A stretch of 36,812 nt of DNA from Proteobacteria bacterium UBA4457 (GCA_002390205.1 DGOV01000053.1:10396-47207), one strand, 5' to 3'; shown: positions 1-7,968, numbered from the stretch's first letter. Notes: generated by a model not told the origin, from the letters alone. A program made the numbers and translations.

Positions 1-1164
1 CATTTCTACTTCAGTTGCAGCACCAACCTTAATGACAGCGACACCACCGGCGAGTTTAGCAACTCGTTCTTGCAGCTTTTCACGATCATAGTCAGACGAA
101 GTCTCTTCGATTTGAGCACGCACCTGATTAACTCGGCCTTCAATAGCTTTTTGATCACCACCGCCATCAATGACTGTCGTGTTCTCCTTGCTAATCTGAA
201 TTTTCTTAGCGCGACCAAGGTCCTCTAATGTAGCTTTTTCAAGATTTAAGCCAACTTCTTCAGCAATAACAGTTCCGCCAGTCAAGATAGCTATGTCTTC
301 TAGCATTGCTTTTCTGCGGTCTCCAAAGCCAGGAGCTTTTACTGCTGCGACTTTGACAATCCCTCGAAGGTTATTTACAACCAGTGTGGCCAAAGCCTCG
401 CCTTCGATATCTTCAGCGATGATAAGCAATGGTTTACCTGCTTTGGCAACTGCTTCTAGAACTGGAAGAAGCTCACGGATATTCGAAATCTTCTTATCAT
501 GTAGAAGGATAAGTGGGTCTTCGAGTTCAACACTCTGCGCATCAGCATTAGTGATGAAGTACGGAGATAAGTAACCGCGGTCAAACTGCATTCCTTCCAC
601 GATATCCAGCTCATTTTCTAAGCCAGACCCTTCTTCTACAGTAATAACGCCTTCTTTACCGACTTTATCCATTGCTTCAGCGATAATTTCACCGATTGCG
701 CTGTCAGAGTTGGCAGAAATAGTACCTACTTGGCCTATAGCTTTACTGTCTAGGCATGGAGTTGAGAGTTTTGCTAACTCTGTGACACAGTTTGTTACTG
801 CTTTGTCGATACCACGCTTAAGATCCATCGGATTAACGCCTGCGGCGACCGATTTTAGACCTTCTCGCACAATTGCTTGCGCAAGTACTGTGGCTGTCGT
901 GGTTCCATCACCAGCAACATCAGATGTTTGGGAAGCAACTTCCTTGACCATCTGTGCACCCATATTTTCAAATCTATCTTCAAGTTCAATTTCTTTAGCT
1001 ACAGATACACCATCCTTAGTTACGGTAGGTGCACCAAAGCTTTTCTCTAGAACAACGTTACGACCTTTTGGGCCAAGTGTTTGCTTGACCGCATTGGCCA
1101 ATATGTTAACGCCGTTAGCCATACGTTGGCGGGCGTCATCAGAAAAACGGACTTCTTTAGCCAT
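1..1164 (-). CDS. groL: 60 kDa chaperonin GroEL, 3' part missing at window edge
   Basis: Large subunit of the GroEL-GroES chaperonin, which folds cytosolic proteins in an ATP-driven cage. Reading the minus strand from ATG 1164 gives 388 codons with no stop, so the frame runs off the window; family members have about 545 residues. The start MAKEVRFSDDARQ and the ATP-binding stretches LGPKGRNVVL, TKDGVSVAKE and AGDGTTTATV are diagnostic, and the apical-domain sequence around GMQFDRGYLSPYF is intact. A strong AGGAGG lies 7 bases before the ATG. groES is 48 bases upstream on the same strand, so the two form the usual groES-groL operon. Nothing in the visible part is broken. Confidence 0.98.
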   Translation of the reverse strand, partial: MAKEVRFSDDARQRMANGVNILANAVKQTLGPKGRNVVLEKSFGAPTVTKDGVSVAKEIELEDRFENMGAQMVKEVASQTSDVAGDGTTTATVLAQAIVREGLKSVAAGVNPMDLKRGIDKAVTNCVTELAKLSTPCLDSKAIGQVGTISANSDSAIGEIIAEAMDKVGKEGVITVEEGSGLENELDIVEGMQFDRGYLSPYFITNADAQSVELEDPLILLHDKKISNIRELLPVLEAVAKAGKPLLIIAEDIEGEALATLVVNNLRGIVKVAAVKAPGFGDRRKAMLEDIAILTGGTVIAEEVGLNLEKATLEDLGRAKKIQISKENTTVIDGGGDQKAIEGRVNQVRAQIEETSSDYDREKLQERVAKLAGGVAVIKVGAATEVEM

Positions 1165-1212
1165 TTTGAAAAACCTCCTGGTTTCTTACTTATTTAGCTT
1201 AGTTTCTAATTT

Positions 1213-1503
1213 CTATGAATCGAAAACAGCCATGATGTCGTCTTCTCTCATTACGACTACATCGTGGTCATCAACTTTTACTTCAGTGCCTGAGTATTTC
1301 CCAAAAAGAACTTTGTCTCCTACTTTAAGGTCCAGTGCACGAACTTCTCCACTGTCTAAAATTTTTCCATTACCTACTGCAACAATTTCGCCTTTACTTG
1401 GCTTTTCTGTAGCTGAATCAGGTATAACTATGCCGCCGGGTGAGGTTTTCTCTTCTTCCCAGCGTTTTACGATCACGCGATCATGCAACGGTCGAATTTT
1501 CAT
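1213..1503 (-). CDS. groES: 10 kDa co-chaperonin GroES
   Basis: Lid of the GroEL cage. The product has 96 residues, the usual length, and begins MKIRPLHDRVIVKR. It has the mobile-loop segment that docks onto GroEL (EEEKTSPGGIVIPDSA, about residues 16-31) and ends in the typical VMREDDIMAVF strand. A GGAGGAG Shine-Dalgarno sequence sits about 9 bases before the ATG. It is the first gene of groES-groL. A sigma70-like promoter with an overlapping CIRCE operator lies 64-119 bases upstream of the start codon, which suggests heat induction through HrcA derepression. Confidence 0.98.
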   Translation of the reverse strand: MKIRPLHDRVIVKRWEEEKTSPGGIVIPDSATEKPSKGEIVAVGNGKILDSGEVRALDLKVGDKVLFGKYSGTEVKVDDHDVVVMREDDIMAVFDS

Positions 1504-1566
1504 TATTTTAATTCTCCTCCAACAGGATTTGTTTACGAATTAAACGAGCTGATTTGACTATTTTTG

Positions 1567-1593
1567 TTAGCACTCTCACTCGAGTAGTGCTAG
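1567..1593 (-). promoter_or_regulatory. CIRCE-type operator (HrcA binding site) of groES-groL
   Basis: On the minus strand the sequence reads CTAGCACTA, nine bases, then GAGTGCTAA. The CIRCE consensus is TTAGCACTC-N9-GAGTGCTAA, so one half is perfect and the other differs at its two end positions, with the exact 9-base spacer. The site lies immediately downstream of the -10 box and covers the expected transcription start, which is where HrcA represses chaperonin operons. Confidence 0.88.
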
Positions 1594-1594
1594 A

Positions 1595-1622
1595 AATATA
1601 GAGAAGTTGTTGAGAATGTCAA
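1595..1622 (-). promoter_or_regulatory. sigma70-type promoter of groES-groL
   Basis: The minus strand carries TTGACA (1622-1617, perfect -35), a 16-base spacer and TATATT (1600-1595, five of six -10 bases). It directly abuts the CIRCE operator. No C-rich sigma32-type -10 element is visible, which agrees with control by a repressor rather than by an alternative sigma factor. Confidence 0.75.
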
Positions 1623-1632
1623 GAAAATTCTC
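1612..1632. promoter_or_regulatory. Inverted repeat GAGAAT-N9-ATTCTC in the divergent promoter region
   Basis: A perfect 6-base dyad with a 9-base spacer overlaps the -35 box of the groES promoter. It also overlaps a possible plus-strand promoter for the gene at 1716 (TTGAGA 1610-1615, 17 bases, TATTAA 1633-1638). It could be a second operator; its function is unknown. Confidence 0.35.
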
Positions 1633-1715
1633 TATTAATGGTAGGTGGTTATCTACAAAAACCTTTTAAATATAAGTATTAAAGGGGTAAATTTAACGTT
1701 AGGAGCGCTACAGCC

Positions 1716-2258
1716 ATGGCTAGAGTAGTTGTTTTTTTACATGCGATTTATGTCGTCTTTCTGTTATTTGCTGCTACCTTTTTTCAATCAGTGATTGCAG
1801 AGGAGCACGCATGCGGATCAATGACTATCGGCGTTGCGGTTGATAGTGAGTCGTTTATGACGGCGCGCGATTATCAAATTGATGTGGCTATTGATGGTTT
1901 GACCGTGTCACGACTTAATGCCCCTCTCGTTGGAGATACGCTAGTTAGTTATGCTGCCGATCTTCTAGGAGATAGCTTTTGTGATGTGGTGGTGGTCAGT
2001 GAGGGTGGCATGGGGCAGGAGATATATTTAGACGTCTATGAATGGTCAGAGTATCGATTGAAACCGATCAAATTATCTGCTCTTCCTAATAAATCTTCTT
2101 TAAATGAGATATCTGCGTCTACCGTAAGTGTTATAGATAGTAGATTGGTGTTCTTGACCCAGTCCCATCTTAATCCGCCGGTAGGAACCCAAAGTGCTGA
2201 CAACTTGTTAGGTAAGTTATTCTATTCTTTTGACAGGAATGAGTGGGGCGAGCTTTAA
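1716..2258 (+). CDS. Secreted hypothetical protein
   Basis: I do not recognise this 180-residue protein. Residues 1-28 look like a Sec signal peptide: short basic start, a long hydrophobic run, and a likely cleavage after SVIA. The mature part is acidic, rich in beta-type segments, and has two cysteines (about residues 33 and 89) that could form a disulfide in the periplasm. The stretch around DVVVVSEGGMGQEIYLDVYEW faintly recalls propeller-type blades, but that is a guess. The ATG is supported by AGGAG 10 bases upstream. The gene is divergent from groES and convergent with msrB, 31 bases away. Its position near a stress operon may be accidental. Confidence 0.75.
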   Translation: MARVVVFLHAIYVVFLLFAATFFQSVIAEEHACGSMTIGVAVDSESFMTARDYQIDVAIDGLTVSRLNAPLVGDTLVSYAADLLGDSFCDVVVVSEGGMGQEIYLDVYEWSEYRLKPIKLSALPNKSSLNEISASTVSVIDSRLVFLTQSHLNPPVGTQSADNLLGKLFYSFDRNEWGEL

Positions 2259-2289
2259 GAGTTCTCCCGCAAGAAAGATCGGTATGGCT

Positions 2290-2853
2290 TTAAGAAGCTT
2301 TTGGTATGAATTTTAACGCTATGCCATTGTTGCACCATCTCTTCCCTGTAGGCATTGGGCCATCGTTGAAAACGTGCCCTTGGTGCGAACTACATTTTGC
2401 GCAATGATATTCGGTTCTAGGCCAGAGGAGAGAAAAATCCCGTTTGGTTGACATGTGGTCGGGAATGGTTTCGGTGAAGCTTGGCCACCCTGTACCGCTG
2501 TCGTATTTCATTTTTGATGAGAAGAGAGGAAGGCTGCACAGCCTGCAGATAAATACACCAACTCGATGCTCATTGTTTAGGTCGCTACTGAAGGGGGCTT
2601 CAGTGCCTTCATTTAGTAGCACATCATATTCGAGTGGAGAAAGAACTTGCTTCAGCCGAAACCTATCAGGAGTGAATTTGGGTTCTACTTTAATGTTTTC
2701 GAATTCTGTTGGGAGATACCTCTTCCAAGACTCTATGGCTACGTCAGTCTCTCTAACAGATAGATTCTTTGCCCAAATAGAATAAGGTGCAGAAGATATT
2801 CCGGCTATCAAAGCGGAGATACTTGAGATCAAATACTTTCGTCGGTTTAACAT
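2290..2853 (-). CDS. msrB: Peptide-methionine (R)-S-oxide reductase, exported type
   Basis: Reduces methionine-R-sulfoxide in proteins. The MsrB domain fills the C-terminal half of 187 residues. It has zinc ligands C103-x-x-C106 and C151-x-x-C154, the motif YDSGTGWPSF at about 117-126, and the catalytic Cys174 in the RWCNNGIALKF strand, where most members have R-x-C-x-N-S/G. The N-terminus has NRRKYL followed by a hydrophobic stretch, which resembles a twin-arginine (Tat) signal or a membrane anchor, so the enzyme probably acts in the periplasm. It follows gshA by 37 bases on the same strand, making a likely two-gene thiol-redox operon. The Shine-Dalgarno sequence is weak, which fits translation from a polycistronic message. 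Confidence 0.93.
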   Translation of the reverse strand: MLNRRKYLISSISALIAGISSAPYSIWAKNLSVRETDVAIESWKRYLPTEFENIKVEPKFTPDRFRLKQVLSPLEYDVLLNEGTEAPFSSDLNNEHRVGVFICRLCSLPLFSSKMKYDSGTGWPSFTETIPDHMSTKRDFSLLWPRTEYHCAKCSSHQGHVFNDGPMPTGKRWCNNGIALKFIPKAS

Positions 2854-2890
2854 GAGCTTACTAATTTAAACATTTGAAAAAATAAGAGGC

Positions 2891-4462
2891 TCAATTGGCC
2901 AGATATTTTTCAATATATTCATTCAAACTTCCCTCTTCTGCATTTTCTAGCTTTTCTTGATTAGAGCGGGACACTTCAGCTAGGCGCGAAAAATCCTGTG
3001 AAAAATCGTCACGCGGAGGCGAATCTCTGAATTGCGCAGCATGGTTCTTGGAAATGTTCATCGCATAAGTTTGGAAGGGCTGTTGATTCGTTAGTAGTTC
3101 ATTTAGAATCTTTGCTGCGGGCAAGAATTCGGGGAACTGGATAGCATGTATCTGTTTGTTAAGCGCCATACTATAGTCCCTGTTCACTGAAAGCGCGTCG
3201 AGTGCCTCGCAAATGGGTAACATTCTTTGGCATATCTCTAGCGACCAAGACTTTATTGTGTGCCTTCGAGATTGTTCTACTAATTTTAAATTAGGTTCAT
3301 GTCCCCTCAAGGCGACGGTGAGTTCGTTGTATTCTATTTCTCCAAGCTCGCTTTGTGTTAATAGCGGGCTTTCTTCCAACAGGCAGAAAATCAAAAAAGC
3401 TTCCAAGAAGCAGAGTTGTTCGATATCTACTCCTGTAGAGGATAAGCAATTGAGATCTAATGCGCGGATTTCGACATACTCAACTCCTCGGGACTTTAGG
3501 GAAGTTGAAGATCTCTCGCCTGATTGCCCAGTCCGTTTGGGTCGAATGAAGCTATAATACTCATTCTCTATTTGCAATACACTGGTGCTTAGCTGTATCC
3601 GAGACCCGTCGTTGTGTAAACCAATGGCTTCATACTCTGGGTAGGGAGTGCGGAGTGCTGTTTCGAGACTTGCACAATAATCATTAAGTGAATCATAAGA
3701 CACGACTAATGAGGATTGGTTTTTGTTTTTGTAGCCAATATCGCTCATCCGCAGACTTGTAGCATGGGGTAAGTAGTATGTGCCGTGCTGGTGCTGTTTG
3801 AACCGAGTGGTTCTCCCAGCTAGAAAAGATTTACATACGGCCGGCGATGACCCGAATAAGAAAGGGACCATCCACCCTAATCGTTTAAAGTTTCTGATCA
3901 AAGAGAAGTAACTCTCGTTAATAAACTCTTGTTCAGGTGCTTTCGATTTTTCCAGCCCTTGATAGATAGGCCAAAGTTTTTGTGGAAGAGAATAATTAAA
4001 GTGGACTCCTGCTATGGCTTGCATTTTTCTACCATATCTCCAGTCGAGACCCACCCGATAAATATGTTTCATTTTCCCATTATTAGATGTCCCATAGCGT
4101 GCGATTGGGATACTCGTGTCGTCTGACACCGCGCAAGGCATGCTAGCGGCCCAAAGTAACTCATCTGACGATAGGTGTTGGTATAGGAAGCGGTGTGTTT
4201 GCTCTAGGAAATCAATCGTTTTATGCATTTCTGAGAATGCGGGAGTGATGAGTTCAGGTAATGCCTCTGAATAGTCTGTTGTGATATAAGGATGCGTAAG
4301 AGGTGCGCCCCACTCGTGTGGATGGGGTGTCTGGGCAAGAGAACCATTCGTGTCTATTCTCAAGCTTTCTTTTTCTAAACCCTTTTTTCCACCTTTGAGT
4401 ATTTCAACCCCACCTGCGGTTAGCAGTCCGTCTAGACGTTTTTCAAGTAACTTATCAATCAA
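2891..4462 (-). CDS. gshA: Glutamate-cysteine ligase
   Basis: Catalyses the first, ATP-dependent step of glutathione synthesis, joining the gamma-carboxyl of glutamate to cysteine. The 523-residue length and motifs are those of the proteobacterial GshA family: GLEKESLRI near residue 29, TTDYSEALPELITP near 62-75, the glycine-rich IARYGTSNNGKMKHIYR segment, and VEYVEIRALDLN near 327-338. The start is TTG at 4462 with GAGG 8 bases upstream; no better ATG is seen. msrB follows on the same strand. Upstream it is divergent from the 5-oxoprolinase-like pair, with nested inverted repeats in the 146-base gap. Confidence 0.97.
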   Translation of the reverse strand: MIDKLLEKRLDGLLTAGGVEILKGGKKGLEKESLRIDTNGSLAQTPHPHEWGAPLTHPYITTDYSEALPELITPAFSEMHKTIDFLEQTHRFLYQHLSSDELLWAASMPCAVSDDTSIPIARYGTSNNGKMKHIYRVGLDWRYGRKMQAIAGVHFNYSLPQKLWPIYQGLEKSKAPEQEFINESYFSLIRNFKRLGWMVPFLFGSSPAVCKSFLAGRTTRFKQHQHGTYYLPHATSLRMSDIGYKNKNQSSLVVSYDSLNDYCASLETALRTPYPEYEAIGLHNDGSRIQLSTSVLQIENEYYSFIRPKRTGQSGERSSTSLKSRGVEYVEIRALDLNCLSSTGVDIEQLCFLEAFLIFCLLEESPLLTQSELGEIEYNELTVALRGHEPNLKLVEQSRRHTIKSWSLEICQRMLPICEALDALSVNRDYSMALNKQIHAIQFPEFLPAAKILNELLTNQQPFQTYAMNISKNHAAQFRDSPPRDDFSQDFSRLAEVSRSNQEKLENAEEGSLNEYIEKYLAN

Positions 4463-4470
4463 AAAATTAT

Positions 4471-4474
4471 CCTC
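4471..4474 (-). promoter_or_regulatory. Ribosome binding site fixing the TTG start of gshA
   Basis: GAGG on the minus strand lies 8 bases before the TTG at 4462-4460. This spacing supports the TTG as the real initiator. Confidence 0.6.
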
Positions 4475-4510
4475 GTTGACGCAATGCTGTGCTTGGTTTT
4501 TATCTGGTAC

Positions 4511-4578
4511 AGAATACTACTATTTTAGTAGTAAACTGAAATAGTAGGTTTTTCTTTTGCTCTCTATAATAGTATTCT
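4511..4578. promoter_or_regulatory. Nested inverted repeats in the gshA/pxpB divergent promoter region
   Basis: Three perfect dyads overlap here. An 8-base arm with a TTT centre spans 4515-4533 (TACTACTA/TAGTAGTA). A 9-base arm with a 13-base spacer has CTACTATTT at 4517-4525 and AAATAGTAG at 4539-4547. A 9-base arm at long range has AGAATACTA at 4511-4519 and TAGTATTCT at 4570-4578. A perfect TATAAT at 4565-4570 is a likely -10 box for the plus-strand pair, about 39 bases before its start codon; no good -35 is visible. The arrangement suggests a regulator binding several half-sites between the two divergent units. Confidence 0.6.
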
Positions 4579-4608
4579 CGTGTTTTAAGTTGTTCATGGA
4601 ATTTTTGT

Positions 4609-5484
4609 ATGATCTACGATGTCCCCAAAGTTAGTCCTGGCGGAGACCGATATTTACTAGTCGAGTTTGGGAATGAAATGAACTTAGACTTGAACTTTAA
4701 AGCGCAAGGATTGGCTAACGCTCTCACTGGGGAAGATCGAATCAATGGTGTGATCGAGACGGCGCCCTGTTTCGCAACTACACTTGTGCATTATGATCCC
4801 GATTTAATCTCCTATTCTGACTTGAAGGTTGAATTACTAAGACTATTCGAATCTTTGGGTTCTAGTGATGATATAATAGTCGATAGTCGTCTTTTTTACT
4901 TTCCCACACTCTATCTAGATCCATGGACTACTGACTGTATCAATGACTATCGTGACAAAATCAATCCGGAAAAAGAGCAAGATCCAGAATTTGTCGCTCG
5001 AATAAATGGGCTTAGCGATGTTCGTCAATTGGTGCGCGTGCATTCCGGGACAGAGTATTGGGCTGCGAGTCTTGGCTTTTGGCCTGGCCTCGCCTTTATG
5101 ATGCCGCTAGATCCAAGATGTAGGTTGACTGCACCAAAATATAATCCTCCTCGTACGTGGACTCCTCAAGGGGCTGTGTCTATGGGTGGGATGTCCACTG
5201 CGATTTATCCTGTACCTAGTCCTGGGGGGTACCAGTTGTTTGGTAGAACTCCAGTGCCTATTTGGGATCCTCAAAAAACATTCCCCGAGTTTGAAGGAGA
5301 CCTTTGTATATTTCGTCCGGGAGATCGAATTAAATATGTTCCTTGTTCAAAGGAAGAATATCTAGAGGTCGAGCGGCAGGTAACGGAAGGAAGTTTTAAA
5401 TTCAACATAGTCGATTATCAGCGCTTCTCTGTAGGGAATTATAAGCGCTGGGTCGCTTCGCTAGACTTAACGAGTAGATTTTGA
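4609..5484 (+). CDS. pxpB: 5-oxoprolinase subunit B-like carboxyltransferase-fold protein (KipI/AHS1 family)
   Basis: The family supplies one half of a heterodimer. In PxpABC it takes part in ATP-dependent opening of 5-oxoproline to glutamate; relatives are KipI and the allophanate/urea carboxylase AHS1 domain. The core signature is clear: an HSGTEYWAASLGFWPGLAFM stretch near 148-167, a LDPR near 170, the GMSTAIYPVPSPGGYQLFGRTP run near 197-218, and an IWDP. At 291 residues it is longer than the usual 220-240; the extra length lies at the N-terminus and in a C-terminal tail after the RPGDRI segment. The ribosome site is weak. pxpC follows after 12 bases. No pxpA is in the window, so the substrate is not certain. 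Confidence 0.8.
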   Translation: MIYDVPKVSPGGDRYLLVEFGNEMNLDLNFKAQGLANALTGEDRINGVIETAPCFATTLVHYDPDLISYSDLKVELLRLFESLGSSDDIIVDSRLFYFPTLYLDPWTTDCINDYRDKINPEKEQDPEFVARINGLSDVRQLVRVHSGTEYWAASLGFWPGLAFMMPLDPRCRLTAPKYNPPRTWTPQGAVSMGGMSTAIYPVPSPGGYQLFGRTPVPIWDPQKTFPEFEGDLCIFRPGDRIKYVPCSKEEYLEVERQVTEGSFKFNIVDYQRFSVGNYKRWVASLDLTSRF

Positions 5485-5496
5485 GGTGAGTTACTA

Positions 5497-6474
5497 ATGA
5501 TTAGTGTTATTGAGGCTGGGCTTGAAACTTCGATCCAAGACTGGCCTGGAAGAGTAGGATTTTATAATAAGGGTTTTCCTCCATCAGGCCCTCTAGATTC
5601 TTGGTCTTTTAGATTGGCCAATATTTTGGTTGGCAATGAAGAAGGGTTCGCGGCCTTGGAATGTCAGTTCATGGGGCCCACTTTGAAATTTGACAGGGAT
5701 ATAGTCGTCGCCATAACTGGCGCCGATATGCAGGCGAAGGTAAATGGACAGACGTGCCCTCTTTGGGAAAGCTTTACAGTATACGCAGGGCAATCAATTG
5801 AAATGTCCTATGCAATATCGGGTGCGAGAAGTTACATTGCTTTTTGTGGCGGAATTGCCGCAGAGCAGACTTTGGGTTCGCGGTCTACATTTGCTGCGGC
5901 TGGGGTTGGCGGCCTTACCGGAAATGCTTTAAAAATAGGAGATATTTTGCCTGTAGAACCTGGTCATGGGGAAGCGGGTCGAAGAATTCCGTTAGTTGCG
6001 CGTCCTCATATAGAACAGCAACTGACCTGGGAGGTGGAGGCGGTAGCTGGTCCCAACGATGACTGGATAGATCAGCAAGGGCATGACCGATTTTTATCTT
6101 CAGAGTGGCGAGTTTCTGCAAAAAGTAACCGGATGGGAATGAGGTTAGAGGGTCCAGATTGGACGTTCACAAATAAGGCCTACGACAAACTCGCTGAAAA
6201 CGGATCAGAGCCAGCAAACATCATCGATCATGGCTACCCTATCGGTGCAGTTAATCTAGCCGGCCAGACACCCATAATTCTATTAAATGACGGTCCTAGT
6301 ATGGGAGGGTTTATTAATCCCTATACCGTGCCGCAGTGTGCTCTATGGAAACTTGGGCAAGCTAGACCAGGAGAGACTTTTAGATTTAAATCTATTTCAG
6401 TGGAAGAAGCCCAGATGAGAGCGCGACAAATAAATACTCTATGTAAGGACTGTCAGGTGAATTCTGTTCCGTAA
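5497..6474 (+). CDS. pxpC: 5-oxoprolinase subunit C-like protein (KipA/AHS2 family)
   Basis: Partner of the preceding gene. The 325 residues carry the AHS2 signature: the start IEAGLETSIQDWPGRVGFYNKGFPPSGPLD, AALECQFMGPTLKF near 49-62, ITGADMQAKVNG near 73-84, YIAFCGGI near 113-120, and GFINPYTVPQCALWKLGQ near 271-288. GAGGTGAG before the ATG is a good ribosome site, and only 12 bases separate it from pxpB, so the two are co-translated. The gene converges on trpE with a 12-base gap. Its role with PxpB is known for 5-oxoproline in PxpABC, but without PxpA nearby another carboxyltransferase-type substrate is possible. Confidence 0.82.
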   Translation: MISVIEAGLETSIQDWPGRVGFYNKGFPPSGPLDSWSFRLANILVGNEEGFAALECQFMGPTLKFDRDIVVAITGADMQAKVNGQTCPLWESFTVYAGQSIEMSYAISGARSYIAFCGGIAAEQTLGSRSTFAAAGVGGLTGNALKIGDILPVEPGHGEAGRRIPLVARPHIEQQLTWEVEAVAGPNDDWIDQQGHDRFLSSEWRVSAKSNRMGMRLEGPDWTFTNKAYDKLAENGSEPANIIDHGYPIGAVNLAGQTPIILLNDGPSMGGFINPYTVPQCALWKLGQARPGETFRFKSISVEEAQMRARQINTLCKDCQVNSVP

Positions 6475-6486
6475 GCTGATGGAGCT

Positions 6487-7965
6487 CTAATTGTCGAGCT
6501 TTAAGTTTTTGCGGGCCAGAGAGAGTGCCTTAAATATCGCCTGCCCTTTGTTTATAGTTTCTTCCCATTCCATCTCTGGAATAGAATCCGCAACTATCCC
6601 GCATCCAGCTTGTACATATAGTTGACTGTCTTTAATTACTGCGGTTCGGATAGCAATGGCCGTATCCATTTCTCCACGCCACGACAAGTAACCTATCGCC
6701 CCTCCGTATATCCCTCGTCTCACGGGCTCTAATTCGTCAATAATTTCTAGGGCTCGGATCTTAGGCGCGCCAGACAAGGTTCCGACTGGTAGCGTAGCTT
6801 TAAGAACATCCATAGAGGTCTTTCCAGACTTTAGTGTGCCTTCTACTGTAGATGAAATATGCATAACGTGGGAGTATCTTTCAATCGCCATTTTTTGTGT
6901 AACTTTAACACTACCCGTTTTTGCAATACGTCCAATGTCGTTTCTGCCAAGGTCAATGAGCATAAGATGCTCAGCTAATTCTTTCGGATCGGAAAGTAGT
7001 TCTTTTTCCAATTCGAGATCTTCTTTTGCGTTACTTCCGCGAGGTCTAGTACCTGCTAGAGGTCTCGTTGTTACAGTATTATTCTCGACGCGAACAAGTA
7101 TTTCAGGGGAAGATCCCACAATTTGAAAATCTTCAAAGTCGAAATAATAGAGGTAAGGGGAAGGATTTAGGTGCCTTAACGCTCGATAGATATCAAGTGG
7201 GTTAATATCGATCGGTGTTGACATCCTTTGAGCAAGTACCACTTGCATAACGTCACCATCGACAATGTATTTTTTTACCTTTTCGACGGCAACTAAAAAA
7301 TCCGTCTTATTGAATTCGGATTTCGGTGTGACATCCTTTAAGGTATGCTGGCCACCTGATTGCTGGCTGGTTGGAATCCCTCGGTCAAGCAAGATCTCTA
7401 GTTCATCGATTTCTTTTTCAGCCAATTCCGCAGCTGTTTGATTTCCTTTTGCTACATATTTTACTATCAACATCTCACCTTTTAAGCTGTCGAACACTAT
7501 AAAGTTATCGACTTGCAGAAGGTATATATCTGGTAAATTAAGAGGGTCAGGTGGACTGGTGTTCGCCAGCTTTGGTTCAACATATCTCATTGTGTCGTAA
7601 CCGAAATAACCGACAAGTCCACCACAAAATCTTGGCAGATCACCTGTCGGCGGTGAGAATTGTGAATGGTATCCCTCGATAAATGAGAGTGGATCCTCGC
7701 AGGTATGGTGCTCAACTTTTTCACCTTTGTACCAAAGAGTGATATCAAGTCCGTTGACGGTAAGGTGTCTAGGGCTTGGTAATCCGATAATAGAATACCT
7801 TCCCCATTTTTCTCCACCTTCCACTGACTCTAGAAGAAAAGAATTTTTCCCCAAGGCTAATTTTGTATATATGCTTAGGGGCGTGTCGAGATCGGAAAGC
7901 ACTCTTCGAGTTATGGGGATTCGGAGGTAAGTACTGGATTTTCCTTTTGAGTACGGGCTTTTCAC
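6487..7965 (-). CDS. trpE: Anthranilate synthase component I
   Basis: Makes anthranilate from chorismate, the committed step to tryptophan, together with the TrpG amidotransferase (not in this window). The 492 residues have the N-terminal tryptophan feedback-site motif LLES, followed by GGEKWGRYSIIG (near 46-61), and the C-terminal chorismate-binding domain with VVLAQRMS, NPSPYLYYF, GSSPEILVRV, RPLAGTRPRG, LIDLGRNDIGR and PVGTLSGAPKIRALEII. The start is GTG at 7965, three bases after the stop of the symporter gene, with only a weak AAGG in front, so translation is probably coupled to the upstream cistron. It is isolated from other trp genes, as is common for trpE in pseudomonad-like genomes. 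Confidence 0.97.
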   Translation of the reverse strand: MKSPYSKGKSSTYLRIPITRRVLSDLDTPLSIYTKLALGKNSFLLESVEGGEKWGRYSIIGLPSPRHLTVNGLDITLWYKGEKVEHHTCEDPLSFIEGYHSQFSPPTGDLPRFCGGLVGYFGYDTMRYVEPKLANTSPPDPLNLPDIYLLQVDNFIVFDSLKGEMLIVKYVAKGNQTAAELAEKEIDELEILLDRGIPTSQQSGGQHTLKDVTPKSEFNKTDFLVAVEKVKKYIVDGDVMQVVLAQRMSTPIDINPLDIYRALRHLNPSPYLYYFDFEDFQIVGSSPEILVRVENNTVTTRPLAGTRPRGSNAKEDLELEKELLSDPKELAEHLMLIDLGRNDIGRIAKTGSVKVTQKMAIERYSHVMHISSTVEGTLKSGKTSMDVLKATLPVGTLSGAPKIRALEIIDELEPVRRGIYGGAIGYLSWRGEMDTAIAIRTAVIKDSQLYVQAGCGIVADSIPEMEWEETINKGQAIFKALSLARKNLKLDN

Positions 7966-7968
7966 GAG

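Noticed and set aside
710..1543. 277-codon plus-strand frame opposite groL and groES
   Set aside because: It is antisense to two unmistakable chaperonin genes; its serine/threonine-rich composition is the mirror of their codon pattern.
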